A stretch of DNA of 64,000 nt from contig CM060899.1 of NCBI GenBank assembly GCA_030762935.1, positions 18,025,001-18,089,000 of the forward strand, in the 5' to 3' direction. The notes under the pieces were generated by a model, which worked only from the letters and a program-made list of their open reading frames with translations, did not search any database and was not told the origin of the DNA. This stretch comes from Hymenopus coronatus. Taxonomy: Eukaryota; Arthropoda; Insecta; Mantodea; Hymenopodidae. Shown here one piece after another: positions 1 through 10,002 of the stretch (position 1 is the first letter of the stretch; every line of letters begins with the position of its first letter). Made by a program: the position numbers and the translations under genes.

Positions 1-295
1 TCGAAAGAAGTTCCATGTAAAGTGTAGTTTGGGGTGCAGGATTTTTCTCAAAATCTTCGTGTCGCATCCCTGGAAGATACTAAACTTAAATACCAAGTTT
101 GGTATTTTAGCTACTTTTCTTTTTGAGTTATCGTGTTCACAGACACACGGACCTTTTTCTGAAAATGCTTTTGTTGGATACAGGGGGTCCTAAAACATGT
201 ATTTCCGGTGAAATCTCGGTATCGAATTTTTGGGTGGAATACAATACTTCTCTATCTCTATGTGCATTGTACATATGGGGCTAGAGAAAGTAAAA
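1..295 (+). repeat. HE880 repeat, right part, cut by window start
   Basis: This is the right-hand third of the dispersed HE880 family. It runs from the block just after the endpoint 'TCGAAAGAAGTTCCATGTAA', through a short ACACACGG tract and the 'TCTCGGTATCGAATTTTTGG' block, to the terminal GAGAAAGTAAAA. The terminal palindrome is degraded here. An A-run follows the end. Confidence 0.85.
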
Positions 296-967
296 AAAAA
301 AAAATTATTCATCGTCCGATATGACGAACCAGGTTAAAAGATTTTAAGCTATTAACTAAATAAATAAATCTCTTTGCAATTGTTTTAAAAAACACTGATT
401 TTGTGAGCTGGACACTATTATCCGACCAAAATATATTCCATTCATTTAGTACGTGTTCTTTTAAAATATCTGGTGTATAAACACACGAACGCTAGTTCGA
501 AGCAATTACATTACAGTCAGTTTCATCAAAGTAATTGTTCATCACAAGAAGATGAAAGATGTTCTATCCGATGCAATATGATTTATTACTTTACATTTTT
601 CTTTGCATGCTTCAGTTTTCTAGTGCCTTACAATTAAATTAAATGCTTTACTCTTGGTTCCAATTGCATTAGGGTATTTGTTTTCACACCGTCGATTTTT
701 AATGTCTTTGCTGCACCTGAATTCAATTCCTAAGTACTGTTTTTGAAAAAAGATCTATGCTGTTACATTACGACTTCATCTTTTTGCAACAATTTTTCTT
801 GCAAAACCTTATTCTTCTATATGCTTCATGGTAATAAACATTATCAAAAATGTTTTATTTCATATTACCTTGTAAACAAATGTACTAGATTAAAGCGATG
901 CTCAAAAAATGTACGACCTAGTTGTTATGAGGGGGCCTTGAATTTTCTTTCTCCTAGAATTACCATG
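296..967. other. Single-copy stretch, no gene recognised
   Basis: AT-rich sequence between two HE880 copies. A 110-codon open frame at 743-1075 starts at TTG and runs into the next HE880 copy, so it has no support as a gene. I see no splice-like or conserved coding pattern. Confidence 0.5.
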
Positions 968-1803
968 AGGGAAAAAAGCCTCAAAAAACTTCTTACAAAA
1001 GATTATTCTTCTTTCTACACAATGCTAATCGAGATAAACATTAGCAGAATGTTCTTATTACTTAGTTCCTTATAAGTAGAAGGGAACTAAAGGAATGCGT
1101 TATGCTAACGTGATAGTCAACTGTTTTAAAAGTTGTCGTTGTGCGATTGTCATTGCAAATCGCTTCTTTGCTTGGTCAGGAGTAGAACAAAAGAAAAACA
1201 GACACTTCCTGTCCGAGAAAAGTATAAGTACTTTACAATTGGAACCAATAACAAGGAATATCTTGGAAATGGTTACCTCCACAACTAAATCGAAAATAGC
1301 ATAATTTGTGTATTTTGACGAGATCTACATTTTCTCTGCAGTAAGTTTTTGGCTAACTTTTACGATTTAGCAGTTGAGCAAAATTCGACAAAACTCATCC
1401 AGAATAAACTGGTCTTGAGAGGCTATTCCCAGAAATTTAAAAATGTACATTTTATTTGAGATGTAAATACGTTTAACATAAGGTACTCTGATCAAAATCG
1501 TTACAGCCATTTTTGAAAAAGCCAAAATTTTCAAAAATGTTTCCATGTAAAGGGTAGTTTGTGGTGCGGGGATTTTCTTGAAAACCTTCGTGTCGTATCC
1601 TTGGATGATACTTAACTTAAATATAAAGTTTGGTATTTAACGGTCTTTCTGTTTTTGAGCAATGCTGCCCAAAGTCACTTTTCTAAAAATGCTTTTTATT
1701 TGGACACAGGGGACCCCAGAACATATTTACAGTGAAATCTCGACATCGAATTTTTGGGTGGAAAACAATACTTCCTCTATTCACTATGCACATTGTACAT
1801 GTA
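968..1803 (+). repeat. HE880 repeat, near full length, diverged
   Basis: All the HE880 blocks can be followed in order: left part with GCTAATCGAGA and TTAGCAGAA, the 'CCAATAACAAGGAATATC' block, the 'GGTCTTGAGAGGCTATTCCC' block, the GGGTAGTTT block, and the right end near TTGTACATG. The left terminal block is absent or too diverged to place. The CA tract is nearly absent. The next copy follows directly in the same orientation. Confidence 0.8.
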
Positions 1804-2155
1804 AAAATCTGATGTGTTACATTCACAAGGCCTTCTCTATCTGCTCTTAAACAAATTATTCTTACAAAACTTTATTTTATCTACTGCAAGATAATCAAGA
1901 TAAACGTTAGCAGAAACGATTTTATTACTTAGTTCCTTATAAGTGGAAGGGATAAGTGATGGGAAATGGTCGAAGATTTCCCGCTTGGGAAAATGTTAAG
2001 CGTTTTTAACTATCTCTGAAACAGCTAATTACAAACTGCTGTACAGATGAAACATTTAAAATCGAAAGTTTTTTAACTACTGCATATAAAGAGTAGTTTG
2101 GAGTGCGAGAATTTTCCTGAAAATTTTTGTTTCGCATCCTTGATTTTTTTTAACT
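1804..2155 (+). repeat. HE880 repeat with internal deletion, head-to-tail with the previous copy
   Basis: The copy begins with the family left end (AAATCTGATGTGTTACATTC) immediately after the right end of the preceding copy. It runs to the TTAGCAGAA block, then jumps past about 300 bp to the GAGTAGTTTGGAGTGCG block, and is truncated at a T-run. The direct abutment of right end to left end is a recurring arrangement in this window. Confidence 0.75.
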
Positions 2156-2570
2156 TATTAGCCTGACTTATATATGAGTTGGCCTTGTGATATGGAATGA
2201 AATATATAATTAGGAATTTTAACCAAAGTAACTATTACAACAAATAATTTACCATAGGTTATAATAGTTATATAAATTTAACTTATGAGAACAAATTCTA
2301 ACAAAGATTATAAAAGATGTGCAACAAAAATAAAAGTTATAACTGTTAAAGAGAAAAAACTGAAAAATAAAACGACTTATAAACCATAATACATTTTACG
2401 TTCTGTTTAAACCATATGAATGATTTTGAAAAATGGCAACGGAATGTTTTATGATATTTCTTGTGATTGCTTGTTCCACATTTCAGCTAATTTTAAACTC
2501 GCCCTTCGTTTCACAAACCTATTTGTAATTGTTCCTCGAGATTCATAAAATAAACCTACTACTGTTATTT
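2156..2570. other. Single-copy stretch, nothing recognised
   Basis: Very AT-rich sequence with stop codons in all frames. No repeat relationship to other parts of the window was noticed. Confidence 0.45.
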
Positions 2571-3455
2571 TTACTTTCTCTACACGTATTATGTACATAG
2601 TGTATAGAGAAGGTATTCTATTGCAACCAAAAATTCAATACCGAGTTTTCAACGGAAATATATGTTTTGAGACCCCCTGAATTAAAAAAAAAACATTTTT
2701 AGAAAAATGCCGTGTGTCTGTCTGTCTGTGTGCATCTGTGTCTGTGGGCAACATAGCTCAAAAACGAAAAGACCGTTAAATACCAAACTTGGTATTTAAG
2801 TTTGGTATCGTCCAGGATGCGTCCAAGATTTTTCAAAAAAATTCCTCACCTCAAATTACCCTTTATATGGAACTTTTTTTGAAATTTTTGATTTTCTTAT
2901 AAATAGGTCTAACACTTTTGAGTAAAATATCGTAAATTAAACATATTTACCTGGCAAATAAAATGTTTATCTTGAATTTTCTGGGAATAGCCTCTGAAGA
3001 CTACTTTATTCTGGATCAATTTTATGGAATTTTGCATAAGTGCTAAACCGTAAGAGATGGATAAAAACTTACCCCACAAAAAATGTACAGCTCGCTAAAA
3101 TGCACAATTTATGTAACATACATTTTTTCGTAAAGTTGATCGTTTTTAAGATATTGCTTGTTTTTGGTTTCAGCTTTGAAAAACTTATACATTTCTCATA
3201 CAGGAATTTGTCAACTCGTGTCCATACAAAGGAATTTCAGTCACATAGTAACCAGCTTTTAACTATTATTTTAATCTATGGGAGTCCCTTATTTCGTTTC
3301 TACTTACAAGGAAGCAAGTAATAAGACTATTTCTGCTAATTTTTTCTCGATTAGCATAAAATAAATAGAAGCATAAGGTTTTTAACAATAATTTGTTGCA
3401 GAGATGCAGAGAAAGTCATGTGAATGGAACACACAAGCTTTTTCATCACATAGTA
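2571..3455 (-). repeat. HE880 repeat, full length
   Basis: In minus orientation the copy starts with ACTTTCTCTACACG and the hairpin region (TATGTACATAGTG), then a TGTCTGTCTGTCTGTGTG tract. It ends with GCAGAGAAAGTCATGTGAATGG. It is one of the copies used here to estimate the family length of 0.87-0.9 kb. Confidence 0.88.
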
Positions 3456-3714
3456 TTGGTAACTATGACTGTGTTTTTATTGTTTTGTTTAGAAAAGAGA
3501 AAGTACTGAAACAGTGATACAGCGTATGTAACAATTTAATGATGTGCATTTATTTTCATATCCCTAGTTGCCATATTTCAGTAAATTGTTAATTCATCAC
3601 AGTTATCCTCTAAATTTTTAAAGCCAGATAACCAAAGGAACGTTCTGTTAATTAACAACTAACAGTTTGGAAGTTAATTAAATTAAAAATTATTTATGGT
3701 TGCTTTTAACTGGT

Positions 3715-3912
3715 GCGGCTATCTGTGTCCCATTTTATATAGGGTGTAAAAGACCACTTAATTTTGTTTAGAAACACCTTTATCAAGTTTGAGGTTCTTT
3801 TGCATGCCGTAAATATACAACAGGGTACCATGGTTGTTACTTCTCTTCCGAAGGAAGGTTTGCTAAGGGTTTTTACGAAGAAAATGCATACCTCTATGCC
3901 AGCTTTCCTTTT
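3715..3912. repeat. Unclassified dispersed repeat, copy 1
   Basis: It shares a collinear block with 57325-57500 in the same orientation: TGCCGTAAAT, GGGTACCA/GGGACCAG, TTACTTCTCTTCCGAAGGAAGG against TTACTTCCCTTAGAAGGAAGC, then GCTAAGGNTTTTTACG. I cannot assign it to a class. The 69-codon open frame on the minus strand over it (3706-3915) is not conserved in the second copy. Confidence 0.6.
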
Positions 3913-3947
3913 CATAAGATATAGACAAAATCTTACTACATAGGTAT

Positions 3948-3992
3948 AATAATAATAACAATAATAATAATAATAATAATTAATAATAATAA
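3948..3992. repeat. AAT/ATA trinucleotide microsatellite
   Basis: An interrupted run of TAA/AAT units is directly visible (AATAATAATAACAATAATAA and onwards). A second ATT run lies at about 57825-57850, downstream of the second copy of the dispersed repeat. Confidence 0.9.
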
Positions 3993-4433
3993 TTTAAATG
4001 AAAGTACGCTCGAATGAACTTACAGAATACAAATACAGAGTTGTTACGATTTACTAACTTTCTGTATATTGCGACAGTATTTTAGCACGACGCATATATT
4101 ATTAGTTTAATCATTAGTTTGTAATATTTAACATAAGAAATATATGCTCAGTAGAACGCAGTACCGTGGCGTGTAGAAACTCCCTTTGTATTCTTCAAGG
4201 CAACGTGCTTTGTTAAAAATAACACGAATTTTAGTGCATCAGGGACACAAGTAACGACCCTTGAGAGCAAGAAAGGTATTTCCCCTTTAAAACTTGAAAG
4301 AGGGAATTTTTCATTGTAGAACAAGGTCCCGTGGGTGTAAAAATAAAGAAAAATCCGCGATAGTCACGTGACAAGGCCACTTTGTGCACCTTTTTTCCAG
4401 CCAATCAAAAAGGAGGGCAGTACTCGGACCTTT

Positions 4434-4443
4434 TAGTATATAA
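4434..4443 (+). promoter_or_regulatory. TATA box of the probable LTR
   Basis: AGTATATAAA lies 35 bp downstream of an AGCCAAT element. The ATG at 4444 is too close to the TATA box to be inside a transcript started from it. Confidence 0.45.
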
Positions 4444-4884
4444 ATGATGTGCGTACAAGAAATCAGGATCATAAAGTTAGACACACAATATAGGAAAACA
4501 CGTATAAGAAAGGTGACTAAGAAATCGCGTGGCGTACATTGTAGGAAAGTGGTGTTTTATAAGTTAATCAGACGAGCAATTATTACCGTAAATGTTACGC
4601 GGACCGAGAAACTCAAGGTTACGGTGACGAGTGTAAAGATACAACAACTCCGTAAAAGTGGAATTAGCACTTATATAAAACTACTTCAAGTTCGCGATCG
4701 GTTATGTCGGGAGTCGCTCGTAGAGTTAGTGCCTCAAGCGAATAATAATTCATCAATAAAGGAAGTCTACAGTGAATTAAGTGAAATTTCTCTTTTATTG
4801 GAGTCTACCAAAAGTGTTACACACCTTTGTCATTCTTTTCCCCTTGAGCAAGAGACAACTCGTGGTCTACAAGAACGAGCCTAG
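4444..4884 (+). CDS. Open reading frame of 146 codons inside the probable LTR, unrecognised
   Basis: The predicted product is basic at its N-terminus (many Lys/Arg in the first 60 residues), with no membrane segment and no motif I recognise. It begins with ATGATG immediately 3' of the TATA box, so a normal start 25-30 bp downstream would exclude these codons. The frame may be fortuitous within R/U5 sequence. It is listed only because it is the longest non-repeat frame outside the LINE. A real gene cannot be excluded without homologues. Confidence 0.15.
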   Translation: MMCVQEIRIIKLDTQYRKTRIRKVTKKSRGVHCRKVVFYKLIRRAIITVNVTRTEKLKVTVTSVKIQQLRKSGISTYIKLLQVRDRLCRESLVELVPQANNNSSIKEVYSELSEISLLLESTKSVTHLCHSFPLEQETTRGLQERA

Positions 4885-5061
4885 CCAGTGCAACAAAGGG
4901 AATCTGCAAGGTATGTATACTATTATAGTAGAGCATTAATCCTCGACTAACTCCAAGTGGACTCACCTGATAGCGTCATACTGTCACAATGACGCCACAA
5001 CAAACAATACTACGACATATTGGCACCCTAACGTGGTGACCACAAACAATACTACAACAAT

Positions 5062-5661
5062 ATGTACTTGAAGTTCCTTTGCTTGTTTTGACAGGAGTTG
5101 ATAAATTCTCTTATGAGAAAAGTATTTTAAAGCTGAAACCAATAACAAGGAATATCACAAAAATGATCAACTCTACGAAAAAAAATGTATATGGCATAAA
5201 TTGTATGTTTCAACGAGATCATCATATTTTGTTAAATAAGTTCTTGCCTATCTCTTACGGTTTACTAATTAGGTAAAATTCAACAAAATTTATCCAGACT
5301 AAACAGGTCTTTAGAGGCTCTTCCAAGAAAATTCAAAACATATATTTTATGTAAATGTATTTAATATACGATATTTTAATCAAAATCGTTAGAGCCATTT
5401 TCGAGAAAATAAAAATGTTCGTGGTGGGGGGCGGTATTCTTGTCACATCCTAGGAAGATCCGAACTTAAACATCAAGTTGATAGATAGACAAGCATACCC
5501 ACAGACACTCACACGCTTATTTTTCTAAAAATGCTTTTTTTTTATTCAGGGGGTCTCAAAACATATTTCCGGTGAAATCTCGATATCGAATTTTTGGGTG
5601 CAATGCAATAATTTCTCTATACACTATACACACTGCACATAGGTCGCGTAGAGAAGGTAAA
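5062..5661 (+). repeat. HE880 repeat, left end missing
   Basis: The copy enters at the ACTTGAAGTTCCTTTG block directly after the LTR-like remnant. It ends at CGCGTAGAGAAGGTAAAAA. Another HE880 fragment continues immediately in the same orientation. Confidence 0.8.
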
Positions 5662-6008
5662 AATGTATAAAACATAAATTGTGTATTAACATTTTCCATT
5701 AAATTTTTGTCCATCTCTTGCGGTTTACTAGTTATGCAAAATTTCGCAAAAGTTATCCAGAAGAAAAAGGTCTTTACAGGCTATTTCCAGAATTTTCAAG
5801 ATATACAAGGAATGTAAATATCTTAAATATAAGAGATTTTAATCAACATCATTAGAGCCATTTTTGAGTAAATCAAAAATGTTTCCATGTAAAGGGTAGT
5901 TGGGTTGGGGGATTTTCTTCAAACTCTTCATGTCGTATCCTGAGAAGACACTAAACTTAAACACCAAGTTTGACAGATATGACTGATACACACACAGACA
6001 TTTCTCTA
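5662..6008 (+). repeat. HE880 repeat, central fragment
   Basis: It contains the ACATAAATTGTGTATT block through the GGGTAGTTGGG block and a short ACACACACAGAC tract. It then passes straight into the left end of the next copy. Both ends are truncated. Confidence 0.75.
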
Positions 6009-6865
6009 AAAATATCTGATGTCTTCCATTCACATGACTTTCTCTAAATCTTGGTAACAAATTATTGTTAATAAGCTTATTCTTTTATTTATTCCATGCT
6101 AATCGAGAAAAATTAAAAATTAGCAGAAATAGTCTTATTTCTTGGTTTATTGTTTGTAGAAGCGAAATAAGGTAGTACCATAGGTTAAAGTGAAAGTCAA
6201 AAACTGGTTGCTATGGGACAGAAGTTCGATTATTTCTATGGACAGAAGTTGGCAAATTCCTATATGAGAAAAGTATAAGTTTTTCAAAGCTTAAACAAAA
6301 AACAAGGAATATCTAAAAAACGATCAACTCCACGAAAAAAATGTATGTAACATAAATTGTGTGTTTTAACGTGCTCTACATTTTTGTGTGTTAAGTTTTT
6401 GTCTATCTCTTACGGTTTAGTAGTTATACAAAATTCATCCAGAATAAAGTAGTCTTCAGAGGCTATTGCCATAAAATTCAAGATATACGTACATTTTATT
6501 TGTCAGGTAAACATCTTTAATATACGATATTTTAATCAAAATCGTTAGAGCCATTTTTTAGAAAATCAAAATGTTCGAAAAAAGTTGCATGTAAAGAGTA
6601 GTTGGGTGTGGGAGAATTTTCTTGAAAATCTTCGTGTCGTATCTTTGGAAGATACAAAGTTTGGTTTTTAACGGACTTTTCGTTTTTGAGCTATGCTGCT
6701 CATAGGCACACAGACACACATACGGACATTTTAATAAAAATGCATTTATTCAGGAGGTCTCAAAACATGTATTTCCGGTGAAATCTCGGTATCGAATTTT
6801 TGGGTGCAATACAATACCTTTTTTATATGCTATGTACACAATACGTGTAGAGGAAGTAAAAATCA
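6009..6865 (+). repeat. HE880 repeat, full length
   Basis: The left end reads TCTGATGTCTTCCATTCACA followed by TGACTTTCTC. The right end reads GCTATGTACACAATACGTGT, then AGAGGAAGTAAAAA. All internal blocks are present. Confidence 0.85.
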
Positions 6866-7371
6866 TATCCTGTTACTTGATCTATTACTTATCTTAACGT
6901 GCAGTTAGGTTTGCGTATCGTTTAGATGCTAGGAGAAAAGAAAACAAAAGACGTCTCACACAGAGCCATCATGACGAAGGGTCAGACCTAAGGTTTTTTC
7001 TCACAGGTTTCCATTTCCTAAAGGTTACTTTTAATACCGACCACTCCGTACTCTTTGCTCCCATCCCCTCATTCATCCTCTCTGCTATCCTTTGATAGCT
7101 GGGCGACATCAAATGCTTGCATAAAAAACAGATTCCCACCAGCACTTTCATTAAGTTCTTCATTAAATTTCAGTATCGACGTTTCAGCACATATCTCACG
7201 TACTGCGCTCAAAAGGAGTAGGTTTGACAAAGTAATTTATTACTTCTGCAACAGACTGGAACTTCTGATTCAAAACTTTTTAAGATGGTCATGAACATTG
7301 GAGCGTATGGAATCCTGCCGATAAGAAAATACTGAACCGCCAAGCCCAGCCCTCAGCCCTTTACCTGATTC
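6866..7371. other. Single-copy stretch, no gene recognised
   Basis: Less AT-rich than its surroundings, with open frames of 60-80 codons on both strands (6969-7163 minus, 7055-7294 plus). They overlap each other, and neither shows a recognisable motif. Confidence 0.4.
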
Positions 7372-7835
7372 CGTAAAATTCATCCAGAATAAAGTAGTCT
7401 TCGGAGGCTATTCCTAAAAAATTCAAGATATTTATCAGGTAAATATCTTTAATATACGATATTTTAATCAAAATCGTTAGAACCATTTTTAAGAAAATCA
7501 AAAATTTCGAAAAAAGTTCCATGTAAAGGGTAGTTGAGGGTGGGGGGATTTTTTGAAAATCTTCGTGTCGTATCCTTGGAAGATACGAAACTTAAATATC
7601 AAATTTGGTATTGAACGGTCTTTTCGTTTTTGAACTATGATGTTCACAGGCACACAGACAGACACACATACTCACACACACACACATACATGGACCTTTT
7701 TGTAAAAATCCTTTTTTTGTATTCAGGGGGTCCTAAAACATGTATTTCCGGTGAAATCTCGGTATCAAATTTTTGGGTGGAATACAATATTTCCATCTAT
7801 ACACTATGTACATAGTACGTGTAGAGAAAGTAAAA
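7372..7835 (+). repeat. HE880 repeat, right half
   Basis: It enters at ATTCCGTAAAATTCATCC and ends with the intact palindrome ACTATGTACATAGT followed by ACGTGTAGAGAAAGTAAAAA. It contains a (CA)n tract at 7668-7684. Confidence 0.87.
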
Positions 7836-7926
7836 ACGTTATCTTTAAAATCAAGAATCTGTATCACATGAAAACCTTTGGGCTTTGATTGTAGAGAAAT
7901 CATGTTTTATGGATATAGATCGGTCT

Positions 7927-8327
7927 TATGTATATGTATGTATGTATGTGTGAATGTATGTAATGTACGTAATGTATGTAATGTATGTATGTATGTATGT
8001 GTGAATGTATGTAATGTACGTAATGTATGTAATGTATGTAATATATGTATGTATGTAATGTATGTAATGTATATATGTATGTAATGTGCGTAATGTATAT
8101 ATGTATGTAATGTACGTAATGTATGTAATGTATGTATGTCTGTATGTAATGTATGTAATGTATGTCTGTATGTAATGTATTTCTGTATGTAATGTATGTC
8201 TGTATGTCTGTATGTAATGTATGTAATGTATATATGTATGTGCATATGTATGTAATGTACGTAATGTATGTAAGGTATGTAGGTCTGTATGTAATGTATG
8301 TAATGTATGTCTGTCTGTCCGTATGTG
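7927..8327 (-). repeat. TATG/TAATG microsatellite, expanded 3' tail of the minus-strand LINE
   Basis: About 400 bp of TGTATG and TGTATGTAATG units is read directly. On the minus strand it is CATACA/CATTACATA. It begins exactly where the minus-strand LINE 3' UTR ends. The related plus-strand LINE ends in ACACATACATACATA (13039-13053) after the same AACTCTGYCAC motif. I infer that this is an expansion of the LINE's own 3' terminal tail. Open frames rich in Tyr, Ile, Thr and His across it are microsatellite translations. Confidence 0.8.
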
Positions 8328-8521
8328 ACAGAGTTAAATTTACACAATTCTCTTGCAATAATAATCTTACAGTTAATAATAGTAATACAACTAACATATT
8401 ATATATAGGTACATGGTTTTTTATGTATATAGCAATATCATGTAAATTACCAGCATGTTTATAAAGAGTTAGTATAAAGCCTCAACATTAAGGGTTATAG
8501 AAGAATTTTTGAGAATCTTAA
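8328..8521 (-). mobile_element. 3' UTR of the minus-strand CR1-type LINE fragment
   Basis: It lies between the ORF2 stop (minus strand, 8522-8524) and the microsatellite tail. Read on the minus strand it ends in TTTAACTCTGTCACATACGG. The plus-strand LINE has ATAACTCTGCCACCGGGTG at the corresponding place before its own tail (13000-13018). Otherwise the two 3' UTRs are diverged. Confidence 0.65.
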
Positions 8522-8958
8522 TTACTTCACAATATTTATTCTCTGTAAACTATTCCTAAACGTCTTTAAGGTCAGAGGGCAGCCCTGAAAGGCTGCTATA
8601 CACAATTCATTCCATTCTTCAATGGTCCTATTAATAAAAGAAATTTTCCTTAGTCAGTTCTGAACCATCTATCCTTAATTTTATATAAATGATCGTTTCG
8701 TCTGTAGTATGCTGGGTTTTCTAACCTCTTCCTAACGTCCACCTTTGCATTGAAACCCGTATAAGCTTTAAATAGTGTGACTAACCTATGTTTTTTACGT
8801 CTTACCTTTTGCGGCTCCCATTTATTCTCTTTGCCTTTTCTAAGTCCAAAATATTTACCTCTCTTTATGAATTTAACAGCCCGTCTCTGTATCTTTTCCA
8901 GCGAATCAGTTTGCTTAACCCTGTATGGATCCCAGCATGCTACTCCATATTTCAAAAA
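8522..8958 (-). pseudogene. CR1-type LINE ORF2, C-terminal fragment (5'-truncated)
   Basis: This encodes the last roughly 145 residues of a LINE reverse-transcriptase protein, downstream of the RT core. It aligns through its length with 12350-12782 of the plus-strand LINE. Shared stretches include YGVACWDPYRV/LGVTCWDPYRV, DSLEKIQRRAVKFIKRGK, KWEPQKVRRKKHRL, RNDHLYKIK and NRTIEEWNEL. The copy is dead: an in-frame TAA follows the residues RTD (about 8650) and a one-base deletion lies just beyond it (about 8645). Its 5' end stops inside the 43-bp motif that forms the satellite. Bases 8930-8951 match the satellite consensus without a mismatch. It is therefore the likely founder relative of the array. 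Confidence 0.85.
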
Positions 8959-8964
8959 AACTGG
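8930..8964 (-). repeat. First partial 43-bp satellite monomer, shared with LINE ORF2
   Basis: The stretch starts TCCCAGCATGCTACTCCATA and continues into a diverged ATTTCAAAAAAACTGG. The array has ATTCCATAACTGG at that place. The first 22 bp are identical to the array consensus and at the same time lie in frame with the LINE CWDP codons. This is the junction between LINE and array. AACTGG at 8959-8964 is a candidate target duplication of the inserted plus-strand LINE. Confidence 0.8.
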
Positions 8965-9135
8965 TTTGGGATCTCGAGCAGTGCGGACGTACCAGTGGGA
9001 GGCAGGTAGCAGCAGAACAAAGGTGTGGATCTGGTTGTTTACCGGGCGAGGGTAGGAATGTGGTCGGGCAGGCTACCGCGGAAAGCAGGTAGAGGGGCGA
9101 CTGGAGCTACGGAAACTACAAAGAATTATTATTTT
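8965..9135 (+). promoter_or_regulatory. 5' UTR of the plus-strand LINE
   Basis: A GC-richer leader of about 170 bp lies between the insertion point and ATG 9136. It contains GATCTCGAGCAGTGCGGACG at 8971-8990, which resembles the initiator/downstream-element type of internal promoter seen in some LINEs. That role is inference. An upstream in-frame ATG lies at 9058. Confidence 0.4.
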
Positions 9136-10002
9136 ATGGCTTTTGTATTACTAGCCCTGCTTGTGATAGGAGGATTTGAAATAAATCCAGGACCTGTAGG
9201 TGATGAAAGATGTGGAAGCTGCAACAAAGCACTGAGGACCGGACTTCTTTGTATTTCTTGCGCGAGATGGTACCATTTTTGCTGTCCAAAAATTAAGAAA
9301 GAACAGAACATAGAAGAAAACTGGTCATGTAAGGGCTGCAGGAGTGATGTGACCGTCACCGCAAATGATAAAAAATTGGAGCAGCTGCAGGAGGAACTAC
9401 AAGGCTTACGCGACAAGCTGAAAACAGCGGAAGATATTATTCGGAAGCTTAAAGAAGAAAACCGCTTACTGAGGGAGACACGGGAAGATGACCTAAAGAA
9501 AGAGGAGAAACCATGTTTGATCATCGGCGACTCTATCGTTAGACACGCGGGAACTACAAATGCAAAGGTAGCTTGTTATCCTGGCATAAAGACTGACGGC
9601 CTTCTGAGGGAAATTGAGAAGAAGCGAGAGGAGGAAGAAAGCAACTAACGGACCGTCGTATTACACGTTGGAATTAATGACCTACGAAGGAGTTCTGACT
9701 ATGTGATGGGAGACATGTATGATTTAATTAAGAAGACAAAGGCACTGTTTCCCTCAGCAAACATTGTCATCAGTGGAGTTTTGAGGCGACGCGATATCAA
9801 CTAGAGGAAGGTAATGCAGGTAAACGACGCGTTTTCGTGGGTGGCTGAACGACTGGATGTGCAGTTTGTGGACTCAAATTCGTGGATTGACGACTGGGAC
9901 TATGGACGGGATGGTGTTCACCTAAATAGAAGAGGAACTTCAAAGTTGGCAGCATTGTTCGTGAGGGTATCCGAGTGGAGCGGTGTCACCGGGCAGCACT
10001 GA
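9136..10002 (+). pseudogene. LINE ORF1: 2A-like leader, PHD-type finger, coiled coil, SGNH-esterase (two stops)
   Basis: From ATG 9136 the product begins with hydrophobic MAFVLLALLVIGGFEINPGP, a 2A-like ending. A Cys/His cluster follows (CGSC, CISC, WYHFCC, WSCKGC), which fits a PHD-type zinc finger. A Glu/Lys/Leu-rich coiled coil comes next, then SGNH-hydrolase blocks: GDSIVR (block I), HVGINDL (block III) and DGVHLN (block V). This architecture is known from CR1-group ORF1 proteins, which bind RNA and carry an esterase domain. Two in-frame stops, TAA 9646-9648 and TAG 9802-9804, interrupt it with no change of frame. It ends at TGA 10000-10002. An upstream in-frame ATG at 9058 would add 26 residues. 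I prefer 9136 because it puts the hydrophobic 2A-like leader at the N-terminus. Confidence 0.85.

Larger units (their letters stand above)
4150..5060 (+). mobile_element. Probable LTR with adjacent primer-binding-like site, truncated
   Basis: The region has an RNA polymerase II promoter layout: CCAAT-like AGCCAATCAAA at about 4398 and a TATA box AGTATATAAA at 4434-4443. About 580 bp downstream comes TATTGGCACCCTAACGTGG (5019-5037). Its TGG-CCC-AACGTGG form resembles the tRNA-primer binding site of LTR retrotransposons. A repeated ACAACAAACAATACTAC flanks that site on both sides. An HE880 fragment begins right after, and no gag or pol follows, so this is a truncated or solo remnant. LTR ends and target duplication could not be fixed. 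Confidence 0.4.

Noticed and set aside
743..1075. A 110-codon frame with several Cys residues
   Set aside because: It starts at TTG, its second half lies in an HE880 copy, and it has no domain signature.
7878..8397. Tyr/Thr/Ile/His-rich and Met/Tyr/Val-rich frames on both strands
   Set aside because: They are translations of the TATG/TAATG microsatellite. Both strands and several frames are open together, as expected for a simple repeat.
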